In this document: positions 22,048 to 34,700 of the stretch, in pieces
Position numbering within the stretch: position 1 is the stretch's first letter
Layout of the letters: every line of letters starts with the position of its first letter
From: Macrocybe gigantea
Taxonomy: Eukaryota > Basidiomycota > Agaricomycetes > Agaricales > Callistosporiaceae
Assembly: GCA_011319805.1 (NCBI GenBank)
Contig: SJRY01000040.1
Location: 124,001-188,000 of the forward strand
Length of the DNA: 64,000 bases
Direction: 5' to 3'
Made by a program: the position numbers and the translations under genes
The notes under the pieces: generated by a model
What the model saw: the letters and a program-made list of their open reading frames with translations, nothing else
What the model was told of the DNA's origin: nothing
The model's database searches: none

Positions 22048-24589
22048 ATGAGAAATGGAGACGATGGGCAGGCGAAAACGATGGAGGAGATCGAATCATT
22101 TTTCAACTACAACCCGCCAGAGTTGTCGATGAATTCGAATCTCCCCAAGAAAGATCATTCCTTCCAACGACCCGACCCTTTCTACGATAAACATGTTGAC
22201 AAAAACCATATCTTGATGCGCATTCAGAGGGTACCAAGCTTGCTCGAGGCGTTTGGAAGAGCCGCGACGCAAACAGTCCAAGCAATCAAAGACAAGAGTC
22301 TTAGACTCCCCGTAGCTGGCTTCCGATCAGGATTTCCGACTGTTCCGTACCGTGCAGCAGCAAATTTCATCAATCGCATGGACGCTTCATCGATAGCACT
22401 GCGCTATGGCATTACCGTTGAAAGCTGGGCAATGACTGTTGCTGCAACGCTTACTTTACATCCAGAGGCGCTGAAATGGTACGGCGTTCACCATTTCCGG
22501 CAAATTGAACACGGATATTTTCCTCATCAAGGTGTCGAAGAAGATTTCGCCCCTTGCCTCGATTACCATGAAGAGAGAGAAATGGACGAACCATTCTGGA
22601 ATTCGGTATCGGATGATACAAAAACGAAAATCCTCCAGATGACCAAGAGCTACCCAGCTCTCGGTTTCTGGCAATTTTTCCCTCCTGATGTCAAGCATAT
22701 CTTGGAAGCCATGGACGAAGTCGTAGTCGAAGGTGATTTCCAACATCAACGTTGCAACGCCCTCGCTCCTTTGGGGGGCAACTCTCTTCCGCTCAGTCCG
22801 GATTCCAGCTTTATGCCTTGGGGCACGCCAGCAACTGCCTTCCTGGGTCAAACAAATCCCACTGAGCGCCCGCGACGAAGCGAGCGCATAGAAGCACAAA
22901 AGGATAACCATGGTGCACGACGATCCCGTTCCGACAACAAGGCTCAGGTGCAGTGTTGGCAAACAGTAGAGGTCCTACCCCGCCATCGATCACGTTCATC
23001 GAGCGACACGATTGAATCTGCAAAAGTCATTGCATCGGCCCTTCTGCAGCGGGTAAGCCTTTCGTATTCCTTGCAAGCACTCCGTTGAAAAGGCCGAAGG
23101 CTTGGTCCGAGGCCGTCCGTCGGGATAGCACAGTTATTGTGTTCAACTGTGGCAACTACGAAAGGGTGGGAATCCGACATCGAGGGAGCCAGACGCTTTT
23201 TCTATCCGATATGTACGATGTCACGACTTGCAAGAATCCAGCTTATGGACAACTGCATGTTGGGATACATATATCCATTCTCCAAGATGTGCTCGAACGT
23301 ATTTCAAAACAAGAAATGGCCACGCCGAGCGTCGAACTCCCTTCACGCAAGCGAAGGGCCACGTCATCGCTGAAACAAGTCGTGAAGCGGCCGCGAACGA
23401 GGGCATACGACGAAAAGGAAAGACGAGAAAGAGAAGAGCGTTCAAAGACATATCAGGTTTGTTCTTTACAATCCGAGTGAAAACAGGACTAACCATATGC
23501 TTAGATAGTGTCAGGCGAGGCATCTCAACGAGATTTTGCCATCCTAAACATGCGCTACCAAAAATTCAATTCTGTTGTTCCGCTGGCTCTTCTACGAACT
23601 CATCCCTCACTCGTCAAACCACTCCGTAAAGGGTGGAAGAGACCATCGTTGCGAAAGAAGTACAGACCGGACCAGTACTTCTTGATCACGTTGACATCGA
23701 CGATCGCATGTGGTGCCACGGGCGTCGCTCACAAGGGCCTGCTTCGGACTCGGGCGCCTGGTCAAGATCCGTCCAAGGGCGCGATACCCATAGTAGTCAA
23801 GTTCTCCTTTCTGCCGAAGCAGAAGGAAAGGATCAAACATGAATACTCGATCTATAAGCATCTAGTGTCGGCCAAAGTAAAGGGGATTCCATGTATACAT
23901 GGGCTCTTCGAAGATGTTGAGAGTGGAGCATTGGCATTGGTAATGGATGATGTAGGCGACTGCCTCGTAAGTCATACGGTCGATGGAAACCCTTTCAAAT
24001 ACAACGTATCCAAGAGCCAGCAGTGAGTGAGGAGAGCAATGTTTTGGCCTTACACTGACAGGTTTGACAGAGAGGGGTTCCTTCGTATCGTGAAAGATAT
24101 TCATCGAGCGGGAGTGCGTCATCGTGATCTGCGAAGGGAGAACCTGGCTTTGAATGACGAGGGCGAGCCATTCATTATCGATTTCGACCGAGCCAAAATC
24201 GATGATCTAGAGAATGCGAGGAATCGCGAGCTTGAGGTCCTTTCAATGGTCTTCGCGAGTGGTTGGGCACCTTACCAATGGACGACGGGTAAGTCATATA
24301 CGCCTAGCCGTGACGGGGACCCGGAACGCTCTCCTTAGTCAACGGGCAACTGTTTTCACGGACCCTTGCTTCCGGCCGCCACAACATCCCGAGTCAATTT
24401 ACCCTGCTCACGATTCTCTGCTGTTGCCTTTTGCTTCATACCTCAATGTTCCGTTCACACGTGGACGCCTTTGTTGAACATGAGGCTCAATTTCTCCGAG
24501 TCTGGCATCAGCTTCTCCCCAGTGTGAGAAGTCGAGTATTCACATACATCTTTGGACTGTCGTCTAAAGACGAACGAGACGTCTTTTAA
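22048..24589 (+). CDS. fungal protein kinase-like gene, tandem paralogue of the upstream gene
   Basis: ATG 22048. The N-terminal half aligns by eye with the upstream gene (QRVPSLLEAFGRAATQTV; ESWAMTVAATL; VKHILEAMDEVVVEGDFQ), but the E-x-K segment is replaced by GFWQFFPPD. The middle keeps IRHRGSQTLFLSDMYDV and HISILQDVLERI. Introns are about 23052-23098, 23457-23504 (48 nt), 24023-24061 (39 nt) and 24292-24338. The kinase domain has a Gly loop (ACGATGVAHKG), Lys (IPIVVKFSF), LALVMDDVGD, the catalytic loop HRDLRRENLAL at about 24117 and IIDFDRAK (DFD) at about 24177, so it looks active. The last exon runs to TAA 24587-24589 through VDAFVEHEAQFLRVW and FTYIFGLSSKDERDVF. In its first part two frames look protein-like (for example PESIYPAHDSLLLPF), suggesting one or two missing bases. 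Confidence 0.65.
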
Positions 24590-27073
24590 TTATTTTTATT
24601 TAAAGGATAGAGTTCACTAACTTTGTGTATGATAGACATAGGTATGTGCGAACCCCCTACTAGTTTGTTGAGGCTATACGGTCTACATGTAATGTCTACG
24701 CAGAACATGGAAACGAAACGAGCATACCATCGGGTTTTGGATGTCCACGATACATCTCTGGAGGGGCAAGTTCTCCCCTCCGGGTGAAGGCGTCATCTAC
24801 TTGTCGCTTCCCGATTGCAGAAGCAGGCTTGTCTTGCAGCCGAGGCAGTCGACGACGCAATTACGCATTTTCAGGAGTTTCTGCTGGTTTCTCCCTTGGA
24901 TCGACAAGTCCCTAGGGTCTCGCCGTGATCTTGAAGTGGCGCTCGTATTGGGGTATTGATGAGTCTGAGGAGCGGACTAGCGAAGGTCGGGGTGATGTCA
25001 ATCTCATTCCTGGCTCTGGGCTCGCTGCTCTGGATATCTCTGATCGCGCTCTCTCCTCTAGCGGGCGCGGAGTCGGCTGTCGGTTACACACAATTCCGAG
25101 TCCAGGCTACATCGACTCTAGGGCCTCCATCTGTATCCAGCGCCCGACGCCTTACTCTGGACATGCATTCATCAGTCCACAAGTTTTCCTCCGCATTTCA
25201 CAAATTCTGCACTGTTGACTGCAAGGATCATGCCAGCGGCAGAAAAATTGGATGCGGACTGCGATCCCAGGTCCATCGATCGTACGTCCCTTTCCAAGGC
25301 TTAGGCATCATTTCTGGCCTCACTTCCAAATGAACGTCTTATGGCTTTCATCGTTAGCAATGGAAGGTCTTTGCCACGTTCGAAAGCATTCGATTTCTGC
25401 CTCCGCACAACTGCTTCCACCATCTTACCACCATACCCTGGATCTCTCATGAAACTCCGAAAGCACAGCCTCCCATGCACTTTAACCTGACATCCTTTCT
25501 CCTAGATATTTCTCTTGCTCGTCTTATAACGACTCACTGTAGGTCATATCATATCAGAAAACGCTACCTTGACGGAACAATGAAAATCACAAAAAATAAA
25601 TAAATAAAGCGCCTCCAACGAAGATGAACACATCGGCAGACTTCGTTCCAAGGAGTTTTGCGCAGACAGATCGTTAAAGCAGTTCTGTAACAGCTGTTCG
25701 TTGGATTCGGGCGTCGTCAGCTCCGGTCTTATATGAGGTTCGGTCCGTGCTGTGTATGGGCAGAACATAGCGTCTAGGACTCACGAGGAGTGCTTGCCAT
25801 TCTTCTAATTGAAAGACGAGCAGTCGAGCAGCAAGACGCTCCAACCCGTTTCAAACCTAGCCAAGAGAGCAGAACCTGACATGATCACAAAAGGCAGCCA
25901 GAAGCTCAAAATCGAAACGCATAGATATAAGTATATGGAGATTCGTAATGTAGGTCGTACAAAGATGAAGAGTCGTAGAATATACACATCTAACGGGCGC
26001 AAGAGAGGTGAAAAGGTGAGACCGGAGACGAGGAAGGAAGCAAAATTGGTATGTATGCCGTGCCGATTCCACTTAAGTTGATGATGAGAGAGACCAAGGT
26101 GATAGAGATGAAAAGACAAAGAAATTTGAGAAAAACTAGCTATATGCGTGTGAGAGGCCTTGTTCGCAGTGAAGGGAACATAAAAGGAACCAAACAAAAA
26201 GGAGACACAAATCGTATACTCGGCCTTTCCCTGAACTTGGCTCCTTAAGATTGACAAAAAAATTTTCCAGTCCTTGATAGCGTATATGGAAAAAAGGAAC
26301 GGTGAGGTGCGACGGTAAGAAATTGCAAGAAAATTTAAGATCCTTGGCGGAGGGAGCAAGTGGATCGCCGCTGTTGCAAGGAGAGTCATTTGTGCCGGGG
26401 TTCGCCGTTTGGCGGTTCGAGTGTGGGATGGGTGCCTGGGAAGGTAAGTAAGAAAGCTGCCCGCGGAGATGCGCCAACGGCGAGGAAGAGAGAAGCCTTG
26501 GGATAGCCCTGAGCAAGGCAAGCCCGAAGCTTGATAAGCCGCACAAAAGTTGTCGACGAAGTAGAATGGAAGTCAAACCAACAACTGGCGTGATGCACCA
26601 TGAGAAGAGCAGGGGCCACGAAGCATGCATAAAGCGCGAAGACAATGGATCTAGCAGGGCGTTGGCCCCTTCACCATGCAGATGCATGCTCCTTTGCAAC
26701 ACCATGCGGCTGAGCTGACTTGCAACGGACAGGATGGCCTGAGAATGAGTGCCGATGAGAGGGAACGCGCAAGCCGCTTCCTGCGTCTTGAGCAGTTGAA
26801 GAACTTCTATCCCGAGCTGCCTCACATCCGCACTATCTCCATCAAGCCAAGCCACAGGAGCATGGTAGCCACCCTCTTTACCCATGACCCATTACTCCTT
26901 GAGAAAGTCAAACCCACCACTACACCCACACCCATCAGACGGCACACTCGAACCACGGAACGAGCCCCCAATATGGATAAAAATAGGTGCACGCCCACGT
27001 AGCGCAGCCACCATTAAAAAGAGCACAACAAAAACCCATTCAGAATTTCAGGACCCCCAAGCTCCCTCCGCGT
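24590..27073. other. gene-poor stretch
   Basis: Two long overlapping minus-strand frames (26136-26885 and 25805-26521) have low-complexity, hydrophobic composition and no motifs. Around 24740-25330 there are short plus-strand frames, one with a hydrophobic start (SISFLALGSLLWISLIAL). None can be supported as a gene. Confidence 0.4.
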
Positions 27074-28730
27074 CTAACCGCACAAGAGAGCCATTCGTCG
27101 GATTAAGAGTTTAAATCGCCGTGGGTCGCGGACCCTGCGCGTTCTGATGAAATAAGATAGGAGAGTGGAGCGATCTCGCGCATCTATTCTGCGGGGAGGA
27201 CGGAGAAGGAGGCGAGCGCGAGCGCAGACCGGAGACGAAGGGGACGTCGGGCGGTGAGGTGAAGGCGAGCCTTCGCGTGGGCTGCAGGTAGGTGGATCGG
27301 AGCGCGGTGGGGACGGCGAGGCGCGCAGAGGCGGAAGGGGAGGGCCGCTCCAGAACGCCGAGTTGCTCAGGGACCCGCTCGGCGTTCCGGCCTCAGCTTC
27401 TTCATCGTCCAGGTCAATTTCGATACCGTTCACGACGATGAAATTGCGCGGACGCTTCGGCTTCGCCTGGCCTTGCCCTTCGGCACTCAAGCTCCTTCCG
27501 AAGGCGGCGGAGACGACCGCGCGGGGGGCATTGGCGGCTTCTTGTGTGCGGCGTCATCAAGCACAAAGGGCGACGGGATGGACAGCGCCGCAGAGCCGAG
27601 CGGTTCCAGCTTCGTCGTGCTGTACGTTGTTCCCAAATACGTGCCCGAAACTACCTGGACGCCCTGCGCGGCTACGCCGCGCCTACCTGAGGGTAGCTGA
27701 AAAAAAGGCGGTTCAGGCGAGGCAGACGATGCGCGAGACAACGGGCTGCTGTCGAGGGACGCGTTGGTAAGGGACGGCGTGGGCGGGTCCTGCGACGACG
27801 AGGACGCGTCCGTGTCGAAGCCGCGCGTGTCCTGCGCGTCCTGCTCTTGCTCAGTGTCTGCGTCGCTGTCTGAAGACGAAGTGGAGCATGTCGGCGAGGG
27901 TGGGCAGGACGCAAAAGGTGTCAGCGGCGGCGTAGAGTGCGCAGAGCCCGGGTTGGATGTAGGAGGTGTGTCGAGGAGGGGTAAGAACGTGAAGGACGTC
28001 CTGGGTCGCGGGGGTGGAGGTCGCGTAGGTACGAGGTGCGCCATGTGAGGCGGATGCCAGGTCGTGGACGATGCGGGCGGTTTGGACATCGGTATTGGGG
28101 GTTCAACTGGGCTTGGCCGCGGGCGTGACGAGATGGAGAAGGAGGAGGCGTAGATGGATGCGGAGGCTTGCGTGAATGAAGAGGGGCGCGGTGGAGGAGG
28201 TAGCGTGGGCATGGAAGAAGGCATGTTCGCGTTCGTGTGTGGCACGGAAGGGAGATCGAAGGGCAGCCCTGGCGAAGGGAGCGTCGGCGATGGCGCGGCT
28301 GACGACTCGCGCGATCCGCCGGAATCGGTGTCAGACAGGAGAGGCAGCAGACCGATGGGCACTGTGGAGAGATACTGCGAACCAGGGCGACTCGAGAGCG
28401 GGTCGACGGGCTGGCTGGCGTGCGGCAGCGAGCGCTGAATCGCCCGAAACTCGAGCATGTCCCTGTGAGAAGGTCGAATCACACGGCGTGAAAGAGCAGC
28501 GCGAGGAAAAAAAAAAAAACGATGCAATCGTTTAGTACACGCATTTGTTGTATGCAGAGTCGTAATGCTCACTGGTACGTCAGTTTTCGAGCGGGCTCCA
28601 TGGGTGTGCGGTCCCATTCGTCCGCGATGTGTACCTGTTCAGTTCCCTCTGGCTCGAAGGCGACGCACTTGCGAACATGGTTGCTCTCCGAGCCAGGACT
28701 CGGCAAAGGAGATTTCAAACAGCCTTTCAT
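27074..28730 (-). CDS. conserved Pro/Ser-rich disordered protein (one frame break)
   Basis: No named family is recognised. The ATG at 28730 opens MKGCLKSPLPSPGSESNHV, then RKCVAFEPEGTEQVHIADEW and DRTPMEPARKLTYQ. Exon 1 (28573-28730) joins across intron 28463-28572 (110 nt, GTGAGC...ACAG, contains a T-run) to DMLEFRAIQRSLPHASQ. About 330 residues of Pro/Ser-rich sequence follow, with an Asp/Ser cluster (SSSDSDADTEQEQDAQD) and GTYLGTTYSTTKLEPLGS. At 27489-27490 one missing base separates PPPSEGA from SAEGQGQAKPKRPRNFIVV and NGIEIDLDDEEAEAG, a conserved-looking tail. Both ends look conserved while the centre is disordered. KCVAF matches the general K-x-V-x-F docking pattern for type 1 phosphatase. 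Cell role unknown. Confidence 0.65.
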
Positions 28731-31700
28731 GACGGGCACACGACCCACTTTTTTTCTCTTCCGCGCGTGTTAGTGCAATAAAGCGGGGCCTTCTTGATGC
28801 ATGCCTCAGAAAGACGGAAGTGAACAGAGGCGCTGAGGCGACCTTGCTGCTGTAATAAAAGAGAACTAGAAGACGGACGAAACGTCGTGGTGTGAAGAAG
28901 GAGGAGGAGACAGCAGCAGCGGGCGAGGAGAAATAAAAACGGCGAAACAGAAAATCCACCTTAAGCACAAGGCGCTCACCGGATCCGGGATCATCCGCCG
29001 CTCCGCCCCGCCTCCGTCCGGCGCATCCATGCAGACGATATATGAAGCTTAGCGATGCAGGCCATCAGATCCTTGCCCTGCGCTGTGCCTTGCATTCATG
29101 GGAGCCCATCTAACGCTTTCAAGTTATCCTCTTGACGCTCTGTTGCCGCTGGTATGGCTGAGGAGGTAGCCCAGCGAAGGTGGAGTGCCCCGGGATGTTG
29201 GAAGATCACCTGACACTCCCAAGTGCACCGACACCTCCTCCGACGCTGTATGAAAATTCTCATGTCCCAAAGCATTGGTTCACGCTCAACATCCTCGTGC
29301 ATAAACAGAAATGCTTTGATTAATCCATCACACGACCGAGTTTAATGAGCGCAAGCAAACTTCGGTGTTTGAGGCAATCCACCTCCGTTCACCGCGGCCG
29401 GACACCATCACGTGTTCTATAACAGGATGTCTCTCACTGAATTGAGCCATCTCGTCACGGTGGCGTTGGGCGTGTATTTTCCGACTTGCTCGCTTCGGCT
29501 GTGTCATGACACGCTGGTTCGACGAGAGGGAAAGGAGAAATTTCGCCGACTTGTGAAAGCCTAGATGACAGAGACGCGGACCAGGAAAGTGGGATGCTCA
29601 TTCGAACGGCAAAAATGAGGACAGTCGTGCTCTTCAGGTTGGTGCCATCCTGGCTCATATGTATTTTCGTCTCACTCACCGCACCACATCCTCTGGATCG
29701 ATCAGCGGATGATATCAAGCCTCACTACATGCTGCTGCATTCTGCCTGAGTGTTCTATTACCTGTTGCATGATCATTCCGCAAACAAGGGAAGCAGTCCC
29801 ATGCCCGCGAATCTAGCATCACTCCCTCAATCACCTCCCTGTCAAGCCCGAATCCATTACCCAGCCTAAATCATCCCTCATTTCCATCCCTTGCCTTCCA
29901 TATTCTCTCCCAACGCTATGGTACAGACCACGAACGAGCGCATCACCATCGCCCCCACACGCTCATAAATCCCTCATTTTTTCCCACCGCGAGGCACTCG
30001 CTGATAGGTCCACGATTTAATAAGGACATACGAAGCGTGTCGCTTTTCCCCGCTTTGATCTTCTGGGACTTCATTCGTTCGCTAATTTTCCCCTCACGCC
30101 AGGAACGCCGCCACCGCGCGTCTCGATTGATAGCCAGCCGAGAATGACCCCCCGAGTAACAAGCTAAGCATGCAGTGCATGCGTCGAACATCACCCTCAT
30201 CGTGGTGTCGCGTCCTTGCTGTCCTTTTCCCGATTGCCCCTGCACAGTCGCAAGCACGCTTGAACAGCACATTCGGAGTTGGCTCCAATCCCATATTCGG
30301 ACTTCATCAATATCAATGATCTGAATCGGATCGAGTTTTCGACCTTTTGCATTCCCTTCAGGCTTCAGGGACGGCTTTGACTGACCTTGTCATATTCATT
30401 GAGCATCGTGATCGCCCCAAAAACACATCCTCACCATGGCTTGGCGTCGACGATACATAGGCGCATGATCATGAGCGCCAAGCATGAGCGACGGGTGATC
30501 GATTCCACTCTGAGGTTCATCGATGGGTCGTTCTGAGCACGAGGAAAATTTAAATGAACACCCCTTTTTCCCTACCTCAATTCGCCCTTTACTGACAATA
30601 GACCAAGATATGCTCCCGCCGTCATTCTGCAACACCCTCTAATGCCATTGCATCTTCTCCCCCTTCTATCTTGATGTTGTCGGGATGAAATCTCCCCACG
30701 AGGTATCTCAGTGTCTAGGACAACATCAAGTGTTCTTCTGCGCCCAGTGCTAAAGTTGTAAACAGGACTCTCGGTCACGGGCTCGTCGTTATCTGTTAAC
30801 CCTCTTACGTTCTATCGCACCCTTGTTCCTAATCACCAGTCCGATCTCGTTTATGCCCATCAGCGAAATCAACATCGACTATGAAAGCGAGCGATCCTCA
30901 GGAACGTGGAACAAACGCCATGAACTGTGACTAGTCGTAAGTGGTTTTGTCAAAACCCAAACGCAATAAACTCTGATTTCGCATCCTCCAACGTCGACGG
31001 GGGGAATGAAATCACAGTAATATATCCAGAGATACCAGTTATCCAGAAATCAAGCCAGGAGCGACGTCACACCACAGAAGTGTTGAAGCTCTAGTTGTTG
31101 AAGAGGGCTTGGAGGGTCAAGAAGGTCCAAGTGTATTTGCTCAGAGTATGCACCTAGCCAGGAAAATTGGAAGTCTTCCTACAGGCATGGAGGCGCATAA
31201 AGCCTTGGCCATTTTGGAGATGAGTCGTAGCATAGCCTTGATGGTCGAATTCTTGAACATATCCGCCAATGACATGTTTCTCGTTTATGATTTGCATTAA
31301 CATAAGTTGTGCTTGAGAGAACAGACGGATGGGTACTTCGCATGTAGTGACACATCAGAACACACAATCGCAGAGTGGCGATGTCATCCGGAAACGGAAG
31401 CCATTCCAATACTTCCCGACAGATTTCGAAGGGGAAACCGTAGGCAACGCCATGAAGGACTGAGCACCATTGCAAGATATTGAGCGTGAAAACGTCGAAC
31501 GAGAGCGAAAAGTCGATTGGTGTCGACGCCAGTCCATCATGGGTGCAGTACAGGCAATATCGTGAAGTCATTTGTATGCACACCCACTATGAAGCAGTTT
31601 CGTAGAGAAAGAGACCTGTGGCTTAAATCAGGTGGATTACGATCTGGCGATGCTTCTCTACAGCTGCTGATCGTAGCTTCCATTTTCTGGCAATGTTGTG

Positions 31701-34700
31701 TCGCAAGGGAAAGAAAAAGAAATGGCATACGGCCGGATTATCGGTTGAACGGACAGATGGGAAATTAAAAACAACCGAAAAAGCAGGCCATTTGTGATTC
31801 TCGGCGCTCAATAAACAGGACACGAGTCGGACGTATTGCAGTACAGATCCTTGATCCAATGATCGTTTGCGAAATGCACGACTTTCTAGATGCAGCGCTC
31901 CAGGATAGATGACTGGAGGCACGGTAGCTCTAGCCCTCCCACACACGCGGACTCCCCGCGATGTGAGGAGACGAGTGCACAACTGAAAATCAGGACGCCG
32001 ACTGTGACCTTGTAGCTGTCGTCTGTCTTCATGAAGTTATTTCCGCGTGAAGACATACCGCCAAGTGGTGTCCACTGTCCATCCTCATCACCTATTTGCT
32101 AATCACGTTCATGTCCTCTTCCATCGCGTCAAGCGTTTTCGAGTAGGAATGTGGTGACATTCGCCCAGGCCCTGGCGAGCAATTGGCTCCTTCGAAATCG
32201 CGCACGAGAAACTACACAGAGATGCGGGGTTAGTGGGTGTTCTTCAACATCCGAGGTGACGGTACAGTCTCCATAAAGGACGGAACACTGAACGTTTGGG
32301 TCCTTATCACCGTCATCACGGCAAGACTGCTCTTCTGCGAATTCTTTCCTCTTGCACTGCGCTCGTCCCACGGACGTAGTCGCTGATAGAATCTTGATAG
32401 TCTCACTGAAGTGAAGAGGGTGGGAGATCGGGTGCTCGTGTTCTGTGCTATCTGCAGAGACTTGGGAAGAAACGGACGTTCCCAGACGACGACGAACCTC
32501 CAGAATGTCTCCTGCCACCGTGACAGAAGACAGCTCGAAGCCGATTCCATGAGGACCGTCGCCTCCGTTCGCTCTTCACGCGTTTTCCTGCATCCACTAT
32601 CCTTGCTTTTGGCACGTCGGCACATCAAAGGGCCGAGCAGTCTCACGACTTGTTCTGTTCGTTTTCCGCTGCTCTGGTAGTCTCGTCGTCAAGGTCCTTC
32701 AATCGCAAGGCTGAATGAATGTATATCCCGCATGTGATTCTAGGCCAAGACGATAAAACAAGCGCATCGCGATCCTGAAAATCACGCATAAATGCGTTCG
32801 TGTTCGTATAACACCGCAAAATTTGTCGTGTGCCCCGTTAGAAATCATCCTTGCGGCGTACGTCTTCCTTCCAGTCAAAAGATCAAATGTGAAGCTGTGA
32901 AGAGCTTAGAACCTTGACTATGGCGGGGGCATGTCATTGTCAGTGTAGAACCAGATTTCATTTCATCACTCCCACAGTAGATCCACAATTTTGGACGGCC
33001 TTCTGGAGATTACGTCTCTTCATACGATTATCGTCCTGATAGGAACACGGATGTTGTGTTGCGGAAGATGCCTTCTTTTTTTCAAATTCCTCCCGTTCAT
33101 GACATCTTCCGTGTTCGAGCGTCACACGCGTGCAACCCAAAGTTCTGGAGGGTGACATAAATACGCCCAAAATCAACGCTCAGCGGGATGCGCGGGGATT
33201 CTTTGATTTTGTTCCTCCTGTATTCTTCGGTTCTGGAGCGTGACAGTTGCGTCTCCGCTACAAAAACAACCTATATATCTAGCGCTGGACTTTTTCTCAC
33301 CAGGATGCGTCTGGAACAAGCGCAGATGCCTGTCAAGTACTTCTCCAGTTATGTGGGAACGCACGAAAACAAACGCGTTGCTCGGACGCTGGCGTCGCCC
33401 TGTTCTCCAATCGTGGACAGATGGTCTCACCGCCGTCGCGACCACACCAAGCCTACCACCTCAAAAATCTCTCTGCTAAAAATAACCGTCATTCATCCGA
33501 AAGGTGTCAAAGATTTTCAGACTCAAAACAGTAACCAAAAGAGAGGGCTTTCTGAGCAACACCGTTCACCTACATACAGCACTTTTTTGATTGCTTGACA
33601 CAGGCCCTGCATCGCTTTATCGCTTTCCGAAAAGCGATGTCCAAAAAAAAATTGCCTTCTTTCATATATCCCTGCACGTCAGTCGTCTCCCGGGAAGCAT
33701 GATTAGCTTGTGAATGCGAAACGGCTTTCCGCAAAAGGCTCGAAACAGTCAAGAATTCCAGTAGCTGAGAAAACACGCGTCAGGCCTCGAGAACGCAGTT
33801 TGCTCATTTTGCCTTATTTTCCTCCTTCGAAGCTGCGCTAAAGCCGAAGTATTGGCATTGGCGTTCCGGAAAGGCGCAGGCAAAGGAGATATAACATCGG
33901 AGCGTGATAGTTGGAATAAAAGGGGTCGCAACGCTCATCGATAAGAGCTTGAGAAACACTTCATATCTGGCGATGATCATATTTCCGGAGAAAAGCTAAG
34001 CAGAGATGATCGTTCCAGGGATTAGCTATGCCCACAGAGAATGTGATGGTCAAAATCGATCGTGAGCCGTCTATGAAGCAAAGTTGATCTGCATTACCAG
34101 TCAATCGTCGCTAGTCAGCGGAGTGAGCTCGAAGAAATAATCAGCGACAGATATCTGTGAGACATCTTAACATGGCATTGTTCGTTCGAGATACTGCCAA
34201 ATACAGGCGGGGAGATGAAAGTGAAGCATCGAACCGCTGAGCTGGATGTCTCTTCGACAGCAAGGGAAAAACCCACAGATATGGAGGAACTTAATGAAGA
34301 CTGTCTTTCTTGGCGTGGAATTTTCGTTACACCTAGGTCTAGAAGAGTCCTTGGAATGGACCACGAATGGCAGGAAAAAAAGAGGTTGGGAAATTTCGCC
34401 CCAGATAAAGCACAAAGGCTGAACTTGTCAATGGAGCGCCAGGAGCTTCATGTCCAATTTTAGGACGGTGCAGTAGCAGGATCCGAGCATTCCTAGCGAA
34501 GACGAAGAGGTCGGACTCGGGTCGCGCATCCGGAGCGCTGTTCTTCTTTACATGCCCATTGGCGTTTGAAGAACGTTATTGGTCGGGCGTCGTGAGACTC
34601 CAGGCAGAATCGAGTGACCGTTAGCCTCGAGGCATGGAGCGTGTAAGGGAAACTTCAGGGAAAGCGGCATGACGGCCATAAAAGCAAAAGCGCTGAGATG

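Noticed and set aside
26136..26885. 249-codon minus-strand ORF, overlapped by a 238-codon ORF in another frame
   Set aside because: No motif, odd composition and mutual overlap; long stop-free stretches here look accidental.
32129..32646. Two overlapping minus-strand ORFs of about 130 codons
   Set aside because: Both are low-information sequences; neither frame shows a domain or plausible start context.
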